The notes under the pieces were generated by a model. The model was given only the letters and a program-made list of their open reading frames with translations. It was not told the origin of the DNA and did not search any database. From contig MKTN01000040.1 of NCBI GenBank assembly GCA_001898235.1, forward strand, positions 1 through 62,629: 62,629 bases of DNA, in the 5' to 3' direction. Origin of the DNA: Gammaproteobacteria bacterium 39-13. GTDB lineage: Bacteria; Pseudomonadota; Gammaproteobacteria; Berkiellales; Berkiellaceae. The translations under genes and the position numbers were made by a program. This document shows, in pieces, positions 1 to 9,191 of the stretch (positions are counted from its first letter, which is position 1; each line of letters begins with the position of its first letter).

Positions 1-40
1 ATGCACAAAATGCACAAAATGCACAAAATGCACAAAATGC
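1..40 (+). repeat. 9-bp tandem repeat encoding Ala-Gln-Asn
   Basis: The unit atgcacaaa occurs four times followed by a partial copy, and the window edge may cut further copies. In the frame that stays open into the downstream gene, each unit reads Ala-Gln-Asn, so this is a coding tripeptide repeat in a polar linker. Copy number at such repeats often varies between strains. Confidence 0.85.
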
Positions 41-713
41 TATATTAACAGAAAGTGCTGCCATTGTTCAGCATAAAACGGCCGCCCCACAACAAGGAAA
101 GGCGACATCAACACAACAATCCATCCATCCTAGCAGACATTATGCCTCTCTTCCTTTGGAGTTTATTTTACACAGGAAGAATTCTTTATCGAACTTTCCT
201 TATAATAATGAAACCGTCCCATTACAATTTGAAGCTAAGGCAGATACCATTAGCAATCAACTCCACCTTACTGAAACTAAAAGCAAAGACGGACATCTAT
301 TCACTTTTAGACACGAAAGTAACCCTGAACACGTCTATCATGTAAACTTTAAAAAAGATGGCGTTCATTTTTCGACGCAAAGCGCCGATAGTGAAAGCTT
401 GTACATATTAGAGCGGATTATTAAAGCCCTTAATAGTTCAGTGGAAGCATTAGAGCTTAATACAGATTGGAAAATCCACGCCAAAGATATGACCACAGGG
501 TTCAAAGCACTGACAGTATTAACTAATTGCGGTGCAAATTTAGATAATCTGGCTGAAATCCATCTTGAAGAAGCTATCCCTGTCAAACCCTCTGAAATTG
601 CCACGGCTAAAAAGGAAATCAAAGCCCATGCAGAATCTAAAGATCCTAAGTCTGTAGCGTATTCCAATGAAGAACCTCTTATTAAAGATCCTACAAAACC
701 ACGAGGAAGTTAG
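3..713 (+). CDS. Partial effector-like protein with AQN repeat and C-terminal domain shared with the next gene
   Basis: The reading frame is open from the window edge to the stop at 713, so the true start lies upstream; a TTG at 156 is only an internal codon. The visible part begins with (AQN)4, continues through a Gln/Ser/Thr-rich low-complexity linker, then a folded-looking region of about 120 residues. That region contains YHVNFKKDGVHFSTQ and, after it, a leucine-rich helix (SLYILERIIKAL). The same pattern, a strand pair ending in xxVHIT followed by LRLLEKVLEAF, closes the next gene downstream, so the two may be paralogues. The last 40 residues are Lys/Glu/Pro-rich. No known family is recognised. 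An unusual repeat linker plus a lineage-specific domain suggests a secreted effector, by inference only. Confidence 0.75.
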   Translation, partial: AQNAQNAQNAQNAILTESAAIVQHKTAAPQQGKATSTQQSIHPSRHYASLPLEFILHRKNSLSNFPYNNETVPLQFEAKADTISNQLHLTETKSKDGHLFTFRHESNPEHVYHVNFKKDGVHFSTQSADSESLYILERIIKALNSSVEALELNTDWKIHAKDMTTGFKALTVLTNCGANLDNLAEIHLEEAIPVKPSEIATAKKEIKAHAESKDPKSVAYSNEEPLIKDPTKPRGS

Positions 714-846
714 TCTTTAATGTATATTCACTGCTAATTTGCTTTCTCTATTTTTCGTTTATCTCATAAGTTATTTATTTCATCGACTTACTATGTTAGG
801 ATAGCCTCTCGTTTCGTCCTTTCGTCTGAAATAAGTGCTTGCAATC

Positions 847-1845
847 ATGAGTTCAATTCTATTTACACCGAAGGTATTCCCGCAAGGAAATGCTAGAGAA
901 TTTTTCGATAGAGATAGTCTAGATGAAGACTCTTTATCATCACTGATTGCAAAAGAAGAGAAAAAACTCAACATCATGGCGGGACAATTCTCGGGCAATT
1001 ATTCTTTACTCCATTTACAACAAAAATTAATTCATGCACTCAATACGCTTTTAGGATTAGTTGCCAACCCTGCATCATCACTACAAGAAATTCAAGTTTT
1101 CTTAACAAAAATACTCAGCTTATATCAAGAAATCGATCATAAAATCTCAGCGGCGGAAAGAGAGCAACGCTTATTAGAAGCATCCATGTTAAGCCAAAGC
1201 AAACTAATTGAACAAATACTCATCGCTGCTGATGAAAATGTTGAAAACAAAAAGCGGCAACATCAATATGCTGCTATCGAAGAAATGAAGAAACAACACG
1301 CTTTAGCCGCAGCAAAACTTGCCGCTCTGCAATACCAAGCAGCACTTGCTGCAAAACAATACGCCGAGCAACAAGCAGAGAGCGCTCAAAGAATTAGAAC
1401 CATTGTAGAAAAAATTGTAAAAGATAATATTTTAAAATTACAATCAAAACGACTTTTGTCGCTATTAGAAAACCTGCCGAGATTAGCTCCATATTCTTGT
1501 GCAGCCTCAAGTTATTTCTGGCATCAATCCCATGCAGCGTCTGAACGACATACTATCACAATAAAAAATCCTTCAGCTTTGCACTCCATTTCCTTAAAAC
1601 AAGAAGCAACGCTACATGCTTATGCACGCAATCAAGGCTTTTTGTGTGAAACGCATGGAAAGATCGGGCTTACATTTTCACAAAACAATACACCTCAAAT
1701 TCAAATTGTATTTCAGGGCGAAAATGTCCATATTACAATGAATTCTCTTCACCTTGACAATTTGCGTCTGTTGGAAAAAGTACTTGAGGCTTTCCGCCAA
1801 GAACCAAAATTAAATTCTCGCTTAAGGCCCACTCTTAAATTTTAA
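847..1845 (+). CDS. Hypothetical coiled-coil protein, possible effector
   Basis: The protein has about 332 residues from ATG 847; a GTG four codons upstream is possible but less likely. The middle (roughly residues 30-190) is strongly helical and charged, with Ala/Gln-rich heptads (AALQYQAALAAKQYAEQQAESAQR) typical of a coiled coil. The last 90 residues form a separate region with IQIVFQGENVHIT and LRLLEKVLEAF that resembles the C-terminal region of the partial gene to its left. No signal peptide or membrane segment is seen. The 3' end overlaps the convergent gene by 24 bp, and there is no visible terminator between them. Function unknown; an effector role is inferred from context. Confidence 0.75.
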   Translation: MSSILFTPKVFPQGNAREFFDRDSLDEDSLSSLIAKEEKKLNIMAGQFSGNYSLLHLQQKLIHALNTLLGLVANPASSLQEIQVFLTKILSLYQEIDHKISAAEREQRLLEASMLSQSKLIEQILIAADENVENKKRQHQYAAIEEMKKQHALAAAKLAALQYQAALAAKQYAEQQAESAQRIRTIVEKIVKDNILKLQSKRLLSLLENLPRLAPYSCAASSYFWHQSHAASERHTITIKNPSALHSISLKQEATLHAYARNQGFLCETHGKIGLTFSQNNTPQIQIVFQGENVHITMNSLHLDNLRLLEKVLEAFRQEPKLNSRLRPTLKF

Positions 1846-2820
1846 TGGTTTGCCTTCGTTTAAAGGCACATAGTCATCAATAATATTCCAAGATGGCGGA
1901 CAAAAGTTGATTCGCCACTCCCGTCTTTGTTCATGGCTATTCATACTATTTTTCAATGGCAAATAAGAATTTGATACGACTATAGATCCCTCCTCTCTCA
2001 CCGTCAATAACTGAAAATCCTCTACTAAAGTTGCCATTAAATCATCATTCAACATTTGCGAAGAAATAAGCGTGGGTTTTAATTCAATAAAACAAGATGC
2101 TGATAAAATTGATGTCTCCAGCAAGGACTGTGGCGCTGTTGCTTCTTGCGCAACAGCACCAAAATGCTGATAAATGGGGATCTTAGCTTGAGCCCCCCAC
2201 AATTGTTGGCTCCACCAATTCCCTATAAAAGCTGCAAAGCTTTTGGTACTACCTTCAGCTAGCCACCAAGCAGGCAAAGCGAGCCAACCTGGAGGACCGG
2301 AGATAAAAACTAATGTCGTTGTAGCAGCGGCACTTCCAAGGGTTGCAAATGTACCACTTACAATATCTTGTGGCGTGACGTCCGTCACATAAGCTTTCGC
2401 TTCATCTGAAAAAGTAACTACAATTGCTTTTGTTTTTCTCCAAAGAGTAGTGGGTTGTTTCTGCTTAGCGGTGGGCGCTTCAATATGAATAAAATCTGCC
2501 AACTCAGACAAAAATGGTGCCTCATTTGATATAGCTCCCAAAGAAGTTGGCGGTTGTTTTACCATCCATTGACCGGCATATTTGGCCAATCCTCCCGTTA
2601 ATGCAGTTGTCACCCATTTTAGAGGCAGATATAGAGGTTTTGCTCCTAATACAGCATCCAATCCATTTATAACAAGCGTTACTCCTACTCGTTTTGAAGT
2701 GCTACCAACAAAACCTTCTAAAGAAAGTTGGGCTAAATATTTTTCTAATAAAGAAATAGATTGTGTAAGATCGACAGGTTGTCCACTCTGTTTTTTATCC
2801 AGACAAGCGGAATCTAACAT
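1822..2820 (-). CDS. Hypothetical protein with central hydrophobic segments
   Basis: A 332-residue orphan. About residues 155-200 hold two closely spaced hydrophobic stretches rich in Ala, Thr, Gly and Trp (ATTTLVFISGPPGWLALPAW), compatible with a membrane hairpin or membrane-inserting domain. The flanks are soluble and mixed in charge. The N-terminus is not a signal peptide. It converges on and overlaps the preceding coiled-coil gene. A similar layout (soluble, hydrophobic centre, soluble) recurs in the 301-residue gene at 4718 and the 431-residue gene at 54883, without convincing sequence identity. No family is recognised. Confidence 0.7.
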   Translation of the reverse strand: MLDSACLDKKQSGQPVDLTQSISLLEKYLAQLSLEGFVGSTSKRVGVTLVINGLDAVLGAKPLYLPLKWVTTALTGGLAKYAGQWMVKQPPTSLGAISNEAPFLSELADFIHIEAPTAKQKQPTTLWRKTKAIVVTFSDEAKAYVTDVTPQDIVSGTFATLGSAAATTTLVFISGPPGWLALPAWWLAEGSTKSFAAFIGNWWSQQLWGAQAKIPIYQHFGAVAQEATAPQSLLETSILSASCFIELKPTLISSQMLNDDLMATLVEDFQLLTVREEGSIVVSNSYLPLKNSMNSHEQRREWRINFCPPSWNIIDDYVPLNEGKPLKFKSGP

Positions 2821-3021
2821 ATAAAGATCTCCAATTCCTTTTGAATTCTTATTGCAGTTTATATTTAAAACGCACTGAGGGAAAAGATAACCCTCAACAA
2901 GAAACGGAATAAGAAAGCAAAGAGCAGGATCTTCTGTTACAAGCGAAACACCACCCCCATCCCGCTAAATTTTGTGTAGACAGATAGCGGTATAGGGGGT
3001 TACACGAAGGTAAAGAAAGAT

Positions 3022-3921
3022 TTAGAAAGAAGAGGCTTCTATTATATCCTGATCTTGCGCAAGCATATTTTGGCGTAACTTATCAATAGCAGCTTTTTCT
3101 AACTGACGAATACGCTCCAAGGAAACTTGATATTTTTCTGCCAAATCTTTTAATGAGGTTTTTTCATCCCCTAACCAGCGCTTCGAAACAATATCTAAGC
3201 TTCTTGCATCGAGTTTTTGCAATGCAGTCTGAAGATTACTTTGTGCACTATCTTCCCAGTTATTATGCGTGATGACAACAGCGGGATCACTTTCAACTGG
3301 CGCAGGTAAATAGTGCGCTGCTGATAAAGACGTATTATCATCATCATGCGTTGCAAAATGATCAAAAGAATCATCACGTGCATTCAAGCGCGTTTCCATC
3401 TCCATGACATCCGCGGCGCTAACACCTAAATCCTTGGCAACGGCCTGCACTTCCTCTGCTGAAAACCAGCCTAAGCGCTGTTTTGCTTGGCGTAAATTAA
3501 AAAACAACTTACGTTGCGCTTTAGTGGTTGCAACCTTAACGATTCGCCAATTACGGATAACAAACTCATGAATTTCGGATTTGATCCAATGCACTGCAAA
3601 TGAGACTAAGCGAACCTCTTTTGTCGGATCAAAACGCTTTACTGCTTTCATCAACCCAATGGTGCCTTCTTGGATGAGATCCGCCAAGGCTAATCCGTAA
3701 CCACTGTACATGCGTGCAACACGAACAACATAGCGTAAATGGGAAAGAACGAGTCTTTGTGCTGCATATAATTCACCCTTTTCCTGAAACCGCTTTGCAA
3801 GTTCAAATTCTTCCTCTGCACTCAATAAAGGGATGGCATTTACTCGTTGTAGATAAGCTTGTAACCCATCAGCTGCGACTGGCAGGGTATTTGGTATCGT
3901 TTGTAATGCTTTAGTGTTCAT
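3022..3921 (-). CDS. rpoH: RNA polymerase sigma-32 factor RpoH
   Basis: The heat-shock sigma factor directs RNA polymerase to chaperone and protease promoters. At 299 residues it is of normal length. Region 2 spans about residues 50-125 (DLIQEGTIGLMKAVKRFDPT, then FAVHWIKSEIHEFVIRNWR). The diagnostic RpoH box QRKLFFNLR is at 136-144, and region 4 with the helix-turn-helix lies in the last 60 residues (LAEKYQVSLERIRQLEKAA). These separate it from RpoD and RpoS. The ATG is preceded by an AT-rich leader with a small hairpin at 3930-3948. A CIRCE-like inverted repeat lies further upstream, suggesting HrcA control in addition to the usual post-transcriptional regulation. Transcribed alone, divergent from the gene at 4249. 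Confidence 0.96.
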   Translation of the reverse strand: MNTKALQTIPNTLPVAADGLQAYLQRVNAIPLLSAEEEFELAKRFQEKGELYAAQRLVLSHLRYVVRVARMYSGYGLALADLIQEGTIGLMKAVKRFDPTKEVRLVSFAVHWIKSEIHEFVIRNWRIVKVATTKAQRKLFFNLRQAKQRLGWFSAEEVQAVAKDLGVSAADVMEMETRLNARDDSFDHFATHDDDNTSLSAAHYLPAPVESDPAVVITHNNWEDSAQSNLQTALQKLDARSLDIVSKRWLGDEKTSLKDLAEKYQVSLERIRQLEKAAIDKLRQNMLAQDQDIIEASSF

Positions 3922-4248
3922 TTTATTTTAGCGACCTCTCAACTCGCTTTTTTTATTTTAGCACTCTACCACGAAGAGTGCTACATCATAATTTTCATAT
4001 AAATCAATAGGTTATAAAATATCTTTACTTATTATCAGATTTTTTTAGCCAAAAAAAGTGCAAATACAAATTACTTTCTCATCCTTTGATTGTATGGCAC
4101 CCCTCACTTATCCCCAACGCTTTCTATCTTGTTCTGATGTCATTTTATCTTACGATCTCATTAAGCAAACTTTCTTTGTATTGGTTATACTCTCAAAAAG
4201 AAGAAGATAAGATCAAAATATGCTGAGTGAAATAACCAGGGAGTGACT
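3922..4248. other. Divergent promoter region between rpoH and the 4249 gene
   Basis: A 327-bp AT-rich spacer between two divergently transcribed genes. It holds the CIRCE-like element and a short leader hairpin. In the rpoH mRNA sense the hairpin is AGCGA-loop-TCGCT at 3948-3930, with GAGAGG in the loop. A 10-bp direct repeat TTTTATTTTA occurs at 3921-3930 and 3951-3960. Towards 4249 a TATACT near 4187-4192 could be a -10 box. No additional open reading frame is convincing. Confidence 0.6.
3958..3984 (-). promoter_or_regulatory. CIRCE-like operator (HrcA site) upstream of rpoH
   Basis: The sequence reads TTAGCACTC, nine spacer bases, then GAGTGCTAC. The CIRCE consensus is TTAGCACTC-N9-GAGTGCTAA, so 17 of 18 conserved positions match and the spacer length is exact. 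CIRCE is bound by the heat-shock repressor HrcA and is normally found before groESL, dnaKJ or hrcA. Here it lies 37-63 bp upstream of the rpoH start codon, where a bound repressor could block transcription. That HrcA binds here is inference; hrcA is not in this window. Confidence 0.85.
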
Positions 4249-4599
4249 ATGACCTATTTCATTGTTGAAGCCCCTTACGACAAATGCTTTGATATCTTTT
4301 TTCAAAATGAATTAGGATACCCTAACTTTTATCGCATGACTGAGCTGCTTTCTGGCGAAGAAAAATATGACAATCTCACTTTAGTCGCTCCTTATCCTAC
4401 CAAAGAGCCTACGATCCTGGATAAGATTACCGAACGGGTGAACAACTTAGGAATGAGTTGTGTACAATTTGGTGATGATCTAGAAACAGCCTTCTCCTTT
4501 GATATGGAAGGAAAGATGCAAATCCATCCACAATTTAAACAAGCTTTGCATCATGCAGTTACTGAATTTTTGGATACACGGCCAAGGCTAAGACCCTAA
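4249..4599 (+). CDS. Hypothetical small soluble protein
   Basis: About 116 residues from ATG 4249, chosen over the in-frame GTG six bases upstream because AGGGAG at 4238-4243 sits at a good Shine-Dalgarno distance. The protein is acidic, with no signal peptide or membrane segment. Aromatic residues cluster near the start (YFIVEAPYDKCFDIFF). No family is recognised. It is monocistronic-looking, divergent from rpoH and followed by the orphan at 4718. Confidence 0.65.
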   Translation: MTYFIVEAPYDKCFDIFFQNELGYPNFYRMTELLSGEEKYDNLTLVAPYPTKEPTILDKITERVNNLGMSCVQFGDDLETAFSFDMEGKMQIHPQFKQALHHAVTEFLDTRPRLRP

Positions 4600-4717
4600 A
4601 AAACCATTTAGCTAAGAAAATTGGCCGCTTATCGTTCAAGCTTTGCTATTACTTGCAGGTCCCTCGAATAGAAGTTAGTCTTCGCTCTAACTAAACGACT
4701 ATTCGTAGGTACACCCA

Positions 4718-5623
4718 ATGACTCAACCAATCGAACAAATTGCTGCAATTTTCGCTCAACAACTTTGGCATCACAGTGGACGCACACTTGGCCATTTAGG
4801 TCTTCTATATACAGCAGATAAAGCTATTGATAAGCTTGAAGGAAAACAAAGCGGCTTTCTTTCTTGGATAAATCCTTTTCCAAAATTAAAAAAAGCTGGT
4901 ACCTGGTTGGGACTCGAAGGGGCAGCACATGCCGTACCGCAAATCAGTCAAACCTGGGACAAAGGGGCTCCTATTGCTGAAAAATTCTTTACTCCCATCA
5001 TTGAATCAATGATCCGCACACCGCTGCAATTTTTAGCGGATAATGGATTTATAACCATTAATAATCCTACCTCAAGCAGCTGGACCAATTATCTTAATCC
5101 CGTGACATTGACAAGAACCTTGATCTCCAACACAACAGATCTCATTACTTCGCCATTCCATGCTATTTTTAATGGCTCAGAGCCAGTTACCCCTATACAT
5201 CCTGCTTATCAATGGGCAGATACCAACGCACCACAGATAGGTCGATTTATTGCTAATGGTATAGAAAGTAGTTTTGATTACACAGGAAAAATGATTCAGT
5301 TTCCCGGTAACGTGATCCAAGCCATTTCAAACGCAACAGGCTTGCCTTACCCAGTTGTACTTGCCGGCACCATAGGAATAAGCCTTATGGCTTATCAATC
5401 ATTAAGAGGATGGACTACATCTGTAACTACCGTTCAAAGCGTAAAAATAGGTGATATGAATAATAAAGCAGAAGCCAATATGGGCGGTGTGCATATTCAT
5501 CTTGCTCCCCAATATGACGCAGCAAAACAGAAAAAAGACGACGCAATTACTCCACAAGTTCCCGTCGTTTTTATACAGCCTCCGGTTGAAGGCAAGAAAA
5601 CCCTCACCTCACCTTCACAATAA
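4718..5623 (+). CDS. Hypothetical protein with hydrophobic segments
   Basis: A 301-residue orphan starting at ATG 4718; no strong Shine-Dalgarno is visible. Amphipathic helices dominate the N-terminal 120 residues. One clear hydrophobic stretch lies at about residues 208-230 (PVVLAGTIGISLMAYQSL) and could span a membrane. The C-terminal 60 residues are polar and Pro/Lys-rich, with HIHLAPQYDAAKQKKDD. No signal peptide or known domain is seen. A strong shared terminator closes it against the convergent hydroxylase gene. Possibly a secreted effector acting at a host membrane; this is inference only. Confidence 0.65.
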   Translation: MTQPIEQIAAIFAQQLWHHSGRTLGHLGLLYTADKAIDKLEGKQSGFLSWINPFPKLKKAGTWLGLEGAAHAVPQISQTWDKGAPIAEKFFTPIIESMIRTPLQFLADNGFITINNPTSSSWTNYLNPVTLTRTLISNTTDLITSPFHAIFNGSEPVTPIHPAYQWADTNAPQIGRFIANGIESSFDYTGKMIQFPGNVIQAISNATGLPYPVVLAGTIGISLMAYQSLRGWTTSVTTVQSVKIGDMNNKAEANMGGVHIHLAPQYDAAKQKKDDAITPQVPVVFIQPPVEGKKTLTSPSQ

Positions 5624-5628
5624 ATGAT

Positions 5629-5665
5629 AACCCAAGAAGCGATTAAAATTATCGCTTCTTGGGTT
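5629..5665. terminator. Bidirectional terminator hairpin
   Basis: A perfect 15-bp stem (AACCCAAGAAGCGAT pairing with ATCGCTTCTTGGGTT) around a 7-nt loop lies between two convergent genes. The right arm also encodes the last residues (TQPKKR) of the hydroxylase on the minus strand, so terminator and coding sequence overlap. Confidence 0.85.
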
Positions 5666-6524
5666 GTGTAATCTCTTCAAAAAGTTTGAATTTAGTTTTG
5701 AGCGGCTTTTTATAGCGTACTTTGAGACGTTTGATATTAAATGGCACGAGTAGCATATTCTCTAACGTTTGATATTTAGGATCCTGATAGTCTTCTAAGC
5801 CCATGGTGAACTTTCTTTCGCCCGCAGTAGACACCAGGGTATAAGAATCAAACATCTTATCCCACCAACTGAAACAAAAGCCATAATTACTATTGGTTTC
5901 TGGCGAATAATCCGAATGATGAATACGATGCATTCCTGGCGTGATGATGACTTTACGTAACAGCCTTTCTACACGACGCGGTAAACATACATTCACATGC
6001 ACAAACATCGTCATGGCATTCAGTATTACTTCAAAGAAGAATACTGCTAGCGCAGGCACACCAACAAAGGCTACCCCCAGCATTTTCACTCCCATTGAAA
6101 TAATTTCTTCCAAGGGATGGAATCGCACTCCTGTGCTCACATCAATTTGTCTATCCATGTGGTGGACACGATGGATGCGCCACAACCATTGATATTTATG
6201 AAACAAACGATGCTGCATGTACATAATCAAATCCATCGCAATAAAGCCAAAGATAACCTGCGCTGCATAAGGGAAATGGGATAATAAACCCATACCTTTT
6301 TGTTCTACACGCACAGCAACTGTTATCAAGAAAACAGGAAAAAGCACACGCAATATAATTTTAGACAAGCAAGTTAAAGAAAGATGACGCATCCAGCGTG
6401 TTTTGCGGGCAATAAGCCAAGGCCTCCAAGCATAAAAGGTTTCCCAGGCGGCAAGCATACTAAAAACACATAAAAAGATCAGGATTCTACACCATACCTG
6501 ATTTTGTATTAACCATTGTTCCAT
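5649..6524 (-). CDS. Membrane sterol desaturase / fatty acid hydroxylase family protein
   Basis: A 291-residue integral membrane di-iron enzyme of the fatty acid hydroxylase superfamily. The diagnostic histidine boxes are present in order: HRLFH (about residue 104), HRVHH (about 117), FHPLE (about 135) and HRIHHS (about 197). Four to five hydrophobic segments surround them, as in the family, which hydroxylates or desaturates lipid substrates using O2. The substrate cannot be deduced. Convergent with the orphan at 4718 and transcribed alone. Confidence 0.9.
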   Translation of the reverse strand: MEQWLIQNQVWCRILIFLCVFSMLAAWETFYAWRPWLIARKTRWMRHLSLTCLSKIILRVLFPVFLITVAVRVEQKGMGLLSHFPYAAQVIFGFIAMDLIMYMQHRLFHKYQWLWRIHRVHHMDRQIDVSTGVRFHPLEEIISMGVKMLGVAFVGVPALAVFFFEVILNAMTMFVHVNVCLPRRVERLLRKVIITPGMHRIHHSDYSPETNSNYGFCFSWWDKMFDSYTLVSTAGERKFTMGLEDYQDPKYQTLENMLLVPFNIKRLKVRYKKPLKTKFKLFEEITQPKKR

Positions 6525-6754
6525 ACAGGCATTTCTCTTTGAGGGCTTATAGAATAGTCTAAGGTATATGACCTATTAAAGGAAATGTATTCATTACTTT
6601 AAAGTTAGATCATCATACTAATACACTCTTTTTCTTTACTCACCTTAAGTGCTTTTCACAGGATGAGAGAGTTTGGTGCCTTGTCATTTTTTCACCTGCA
6701 TATTTTGCAACATGTTCTACACTATGAGAACCCGTCAAAAAAAGAAGGTGTTAA

Positions 6755-7276
6755 ATGTCAAGCAATGTGTCTCCAAAACCGGTTGATCCTATCAGACCGA
6801 TGATCGTGAAAATAATCGCAAGCACCATGCTCGTTAGCATCATGTGCCTCATCGTTGTAATGACAAAGTTGCTCACATTATCACAAACAATTGAGGTAGG
6901 AATATCTACCTTGGCGGTCATTATCAGTTTTATTTGTACAAGATATATCTATTTAGAGCATCAATACTGTTACCAAAAAGAACAAGCATTAAAACAAGCT
7001 TTGATTGATCAAATTTCGGCCAGGTTTCCTCAATTAGACAAAAAGAAATGTGTTGCTGAATACATTGAGCAAACGATAGAAAGTCATAGCAATGCGCAAA
7101 TACGAATTGAAACACTACTTCATTATCAAAAAGATAGCAAAGCATTTATCCGTTTTATTGATGGGCTTATGCAAGAGCAAGAAGATTTAAAGGTGTTGGA
7201 AACCCTAGGGTTACGCTGGCAAACACGCGCAAGCACACCGTATCCATCGATGAAAAAACATCACTACCTAGCCTAA
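6755..7276 (+). CDS. Hypothetical two-TM membrane protein with cytoplasmic helical tail
   Basis: 173 residues from ATG 6755, preceded by AAGAAGG at good distance. Two transmembrane helices lie at about residues 18-42 and 47-66, joined by a very short turn. A soluble tail of about 105 residues follows, rich in Gln, Lys and Glu and predicted helical. No domain is recognised. A hairpin terminator follows. Flanked by the hydroxylase on one side and hemB on the other; nothing links it functionally to either. Confidence 0.65.
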   Translation: MSSNVSPKPVDPIRPMIVKIIASTMLVSIMCLIVVMTKLLTLSQTIEVGISTLAVIISFICTRYIYLEHQYCYQKEQALKQALIDQISARFPQLDKKKCVAEYIEQTIESHSNAQIRIETLLHYQKDSKAFIRFIDGLMQEQEDLKVLETLGLRWQTRASTPYPSMKKHHYLA

Positions 7277-7292
7277 TTTGCCGCCCTCAAAA

Positions 7293-7334
7293 AAACCCAC
7301 CTTTTCTTCATTTCTTTGCTAAAGGGGTGGGTTT
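7293..7334 (+). terminator. Intrinsic terminator-like hairpin
   Basis: AAACCCACC pairs with GGTGGGTTT around a pyrimidine-rich loop, just after the two-TM gene and before hemB. There is no long T run immediately after the stem, so efficiency is uncertain. Confidence 0.6.
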
Positions 7335-7366
7335 AGGTGCCATTTTTTGGTAATTTGCTGCTTTAG

Positions 7367-8386
<1,020 letters not shown>

Positions 8387-8391
8387 GGCTT

Positions 8392-8424
8392 GTTGCGCAA
8401 TTACACCTAATGTTTTTGCGCAAC
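8392..8424 (+). terminator. Hairpin after hemB
   Basis: GTTGCGCAA pairs perfectly with TTGCGCAAC (9 bp) around a 15-nt loop, starting five bases after the hemB stop. No strong T tract follows, so it may be a transcript-stabilising or Rho-assisted end rather than a classical terminator. Confidence 0.55.
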
Positions 8425-8520
8425 TGTCATTCCTTTAAAAAAGTAATTATAATAACTAATGTATCTTTAGAACCATGACATTTAGAGATTCCCTTGCTAG
8501 CATATGAACTGTCAATTCAT

Positions 8521-8580
8521 GGGTAAGACCCCGGATCTATCACTTCTCATCAAGTAAGTGACACTTTTCAGTGCTTACCC
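8521..8580 (+). promoter_or_regulatory. Three-way-junction-like structured leader upstream of trxA
   Basis: Three nested perfect pairings are visible: P1 GGGTAAG (8521-8527) with CTTACCC (8574-8580), P2 TCACTT (8540-8545) with AAGTGA (8556-8561), and P3 CACT (8562-8565) with AGTG (8570-8573). P2 and P3 abut each other and P1 with no junction bases on the 3' side, while a 12-nt strand (8528-8539) joins P1 to P2. The whole is flanked by direct repeats CTAGCATAT at 8497-8505 and 8582-8590. It ends 32 nt before the trxA start. A regulatory RNA role is inferred; no known riboswitch class is recognised. Confidence 0.45.
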
Positions 8581-8612
8581 CCTAGCATATCAATGTGGAG
8601 AAAAAACCCATT

Positions 8613-8942
8613 ATGAGTAACCAAGACATCGTTGCTGTTACCGACGATAATTTCGAAAACGAAGTGATGAATGCCCAACTCCCTGTTTTGCTCGATTTTT
8701 GGGCAGCCTGGTGCGGTCCCTGCAAAATGATTGCTCCTATTCTGGATGAAATTGCAACCTCTTATCAGGGTCGCTTAAAGGTGGCTAAGATTAATATTGA
8801 CGATAACACCTTAACCCCACAAAAATTTGGGGTTCGCGGTATTCCAACCTTAATGTTATTTAAAAATGGCGAGCTAGAATCAACGAAAGTGGGTGCTTTG
8901 TCCAAATCACAGTTAACTGCCTTTCTAGATAGTCATCTATAA
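8613..8942 (+). CDS. trxA: Thioredoxin 1
   Basis: A small dithiol oxidoreductase that reduces disulfides in cytosolic proteins such as ribonucleotide reductase. From ATG 8613 it has 109 residues, the normal length. The active site WCGPC is at 33-37, and the conserved cis-proline is in GIPTL. A GTG at 8595 would add six residues not typical of the family. The trxA-rho pairing is widely conserved in gammaproteobacteria. Confidence 0.96.
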   Translation: MSNQDIVAVTDDNFENEVMNAQLPVLLDFWAAWCGPCKMIAPILDEIATSYQGRLKVAKINIDDNTLTPQKFGVRGIPTLMLFKNGELESTKVGALSKSQLTAFLDSHL

Positions 8943-8965
8943 TATATTTTAGGTAACGATTATGT

Positions 8966-9001
8966 ATGCTAGAGGCCAAGACTTATCCAATCCTCTAGCA
9001 T
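8966..9001 (+). terminator. Hairpin between trxA and rho
   Basis: ATGCTAGAGG pairs perfectly with CCTCTAGCAT (10 bp, 16-nt loop). It is followed by an A-rich rather than T-rich run, so it could be a leader structure of rho as much as a trxA terminator. The 190-bp rho leader downstream contains no convincing rhoL peptide; an open frame at 9023-9217 overlaps the rho start and lacks support. Confidence 0.5.
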
Positions 9002-9191
9002 CGATAAAAAAAGTTTGATAGGATGCGGGGAATTGGGTGGTACAAGTGTTCACTAACTTCAACCCAATCATTGCACAGCGCCGCGTTTAAGATCGTTCCC
9101 CTTAATAGGAAAAGTGACAAAACAAAGTGCAAGCAAGTACCTCGTTTAATCAAACACAATTACCCCTTCATGTTAATTAATAAGCACGGAT

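Noticed and set aside
55..345. 96-codon frame at the left edge
   Set aside because: Out of frame with the AQN-repeat gene, which is open from the edge; composition looks random.
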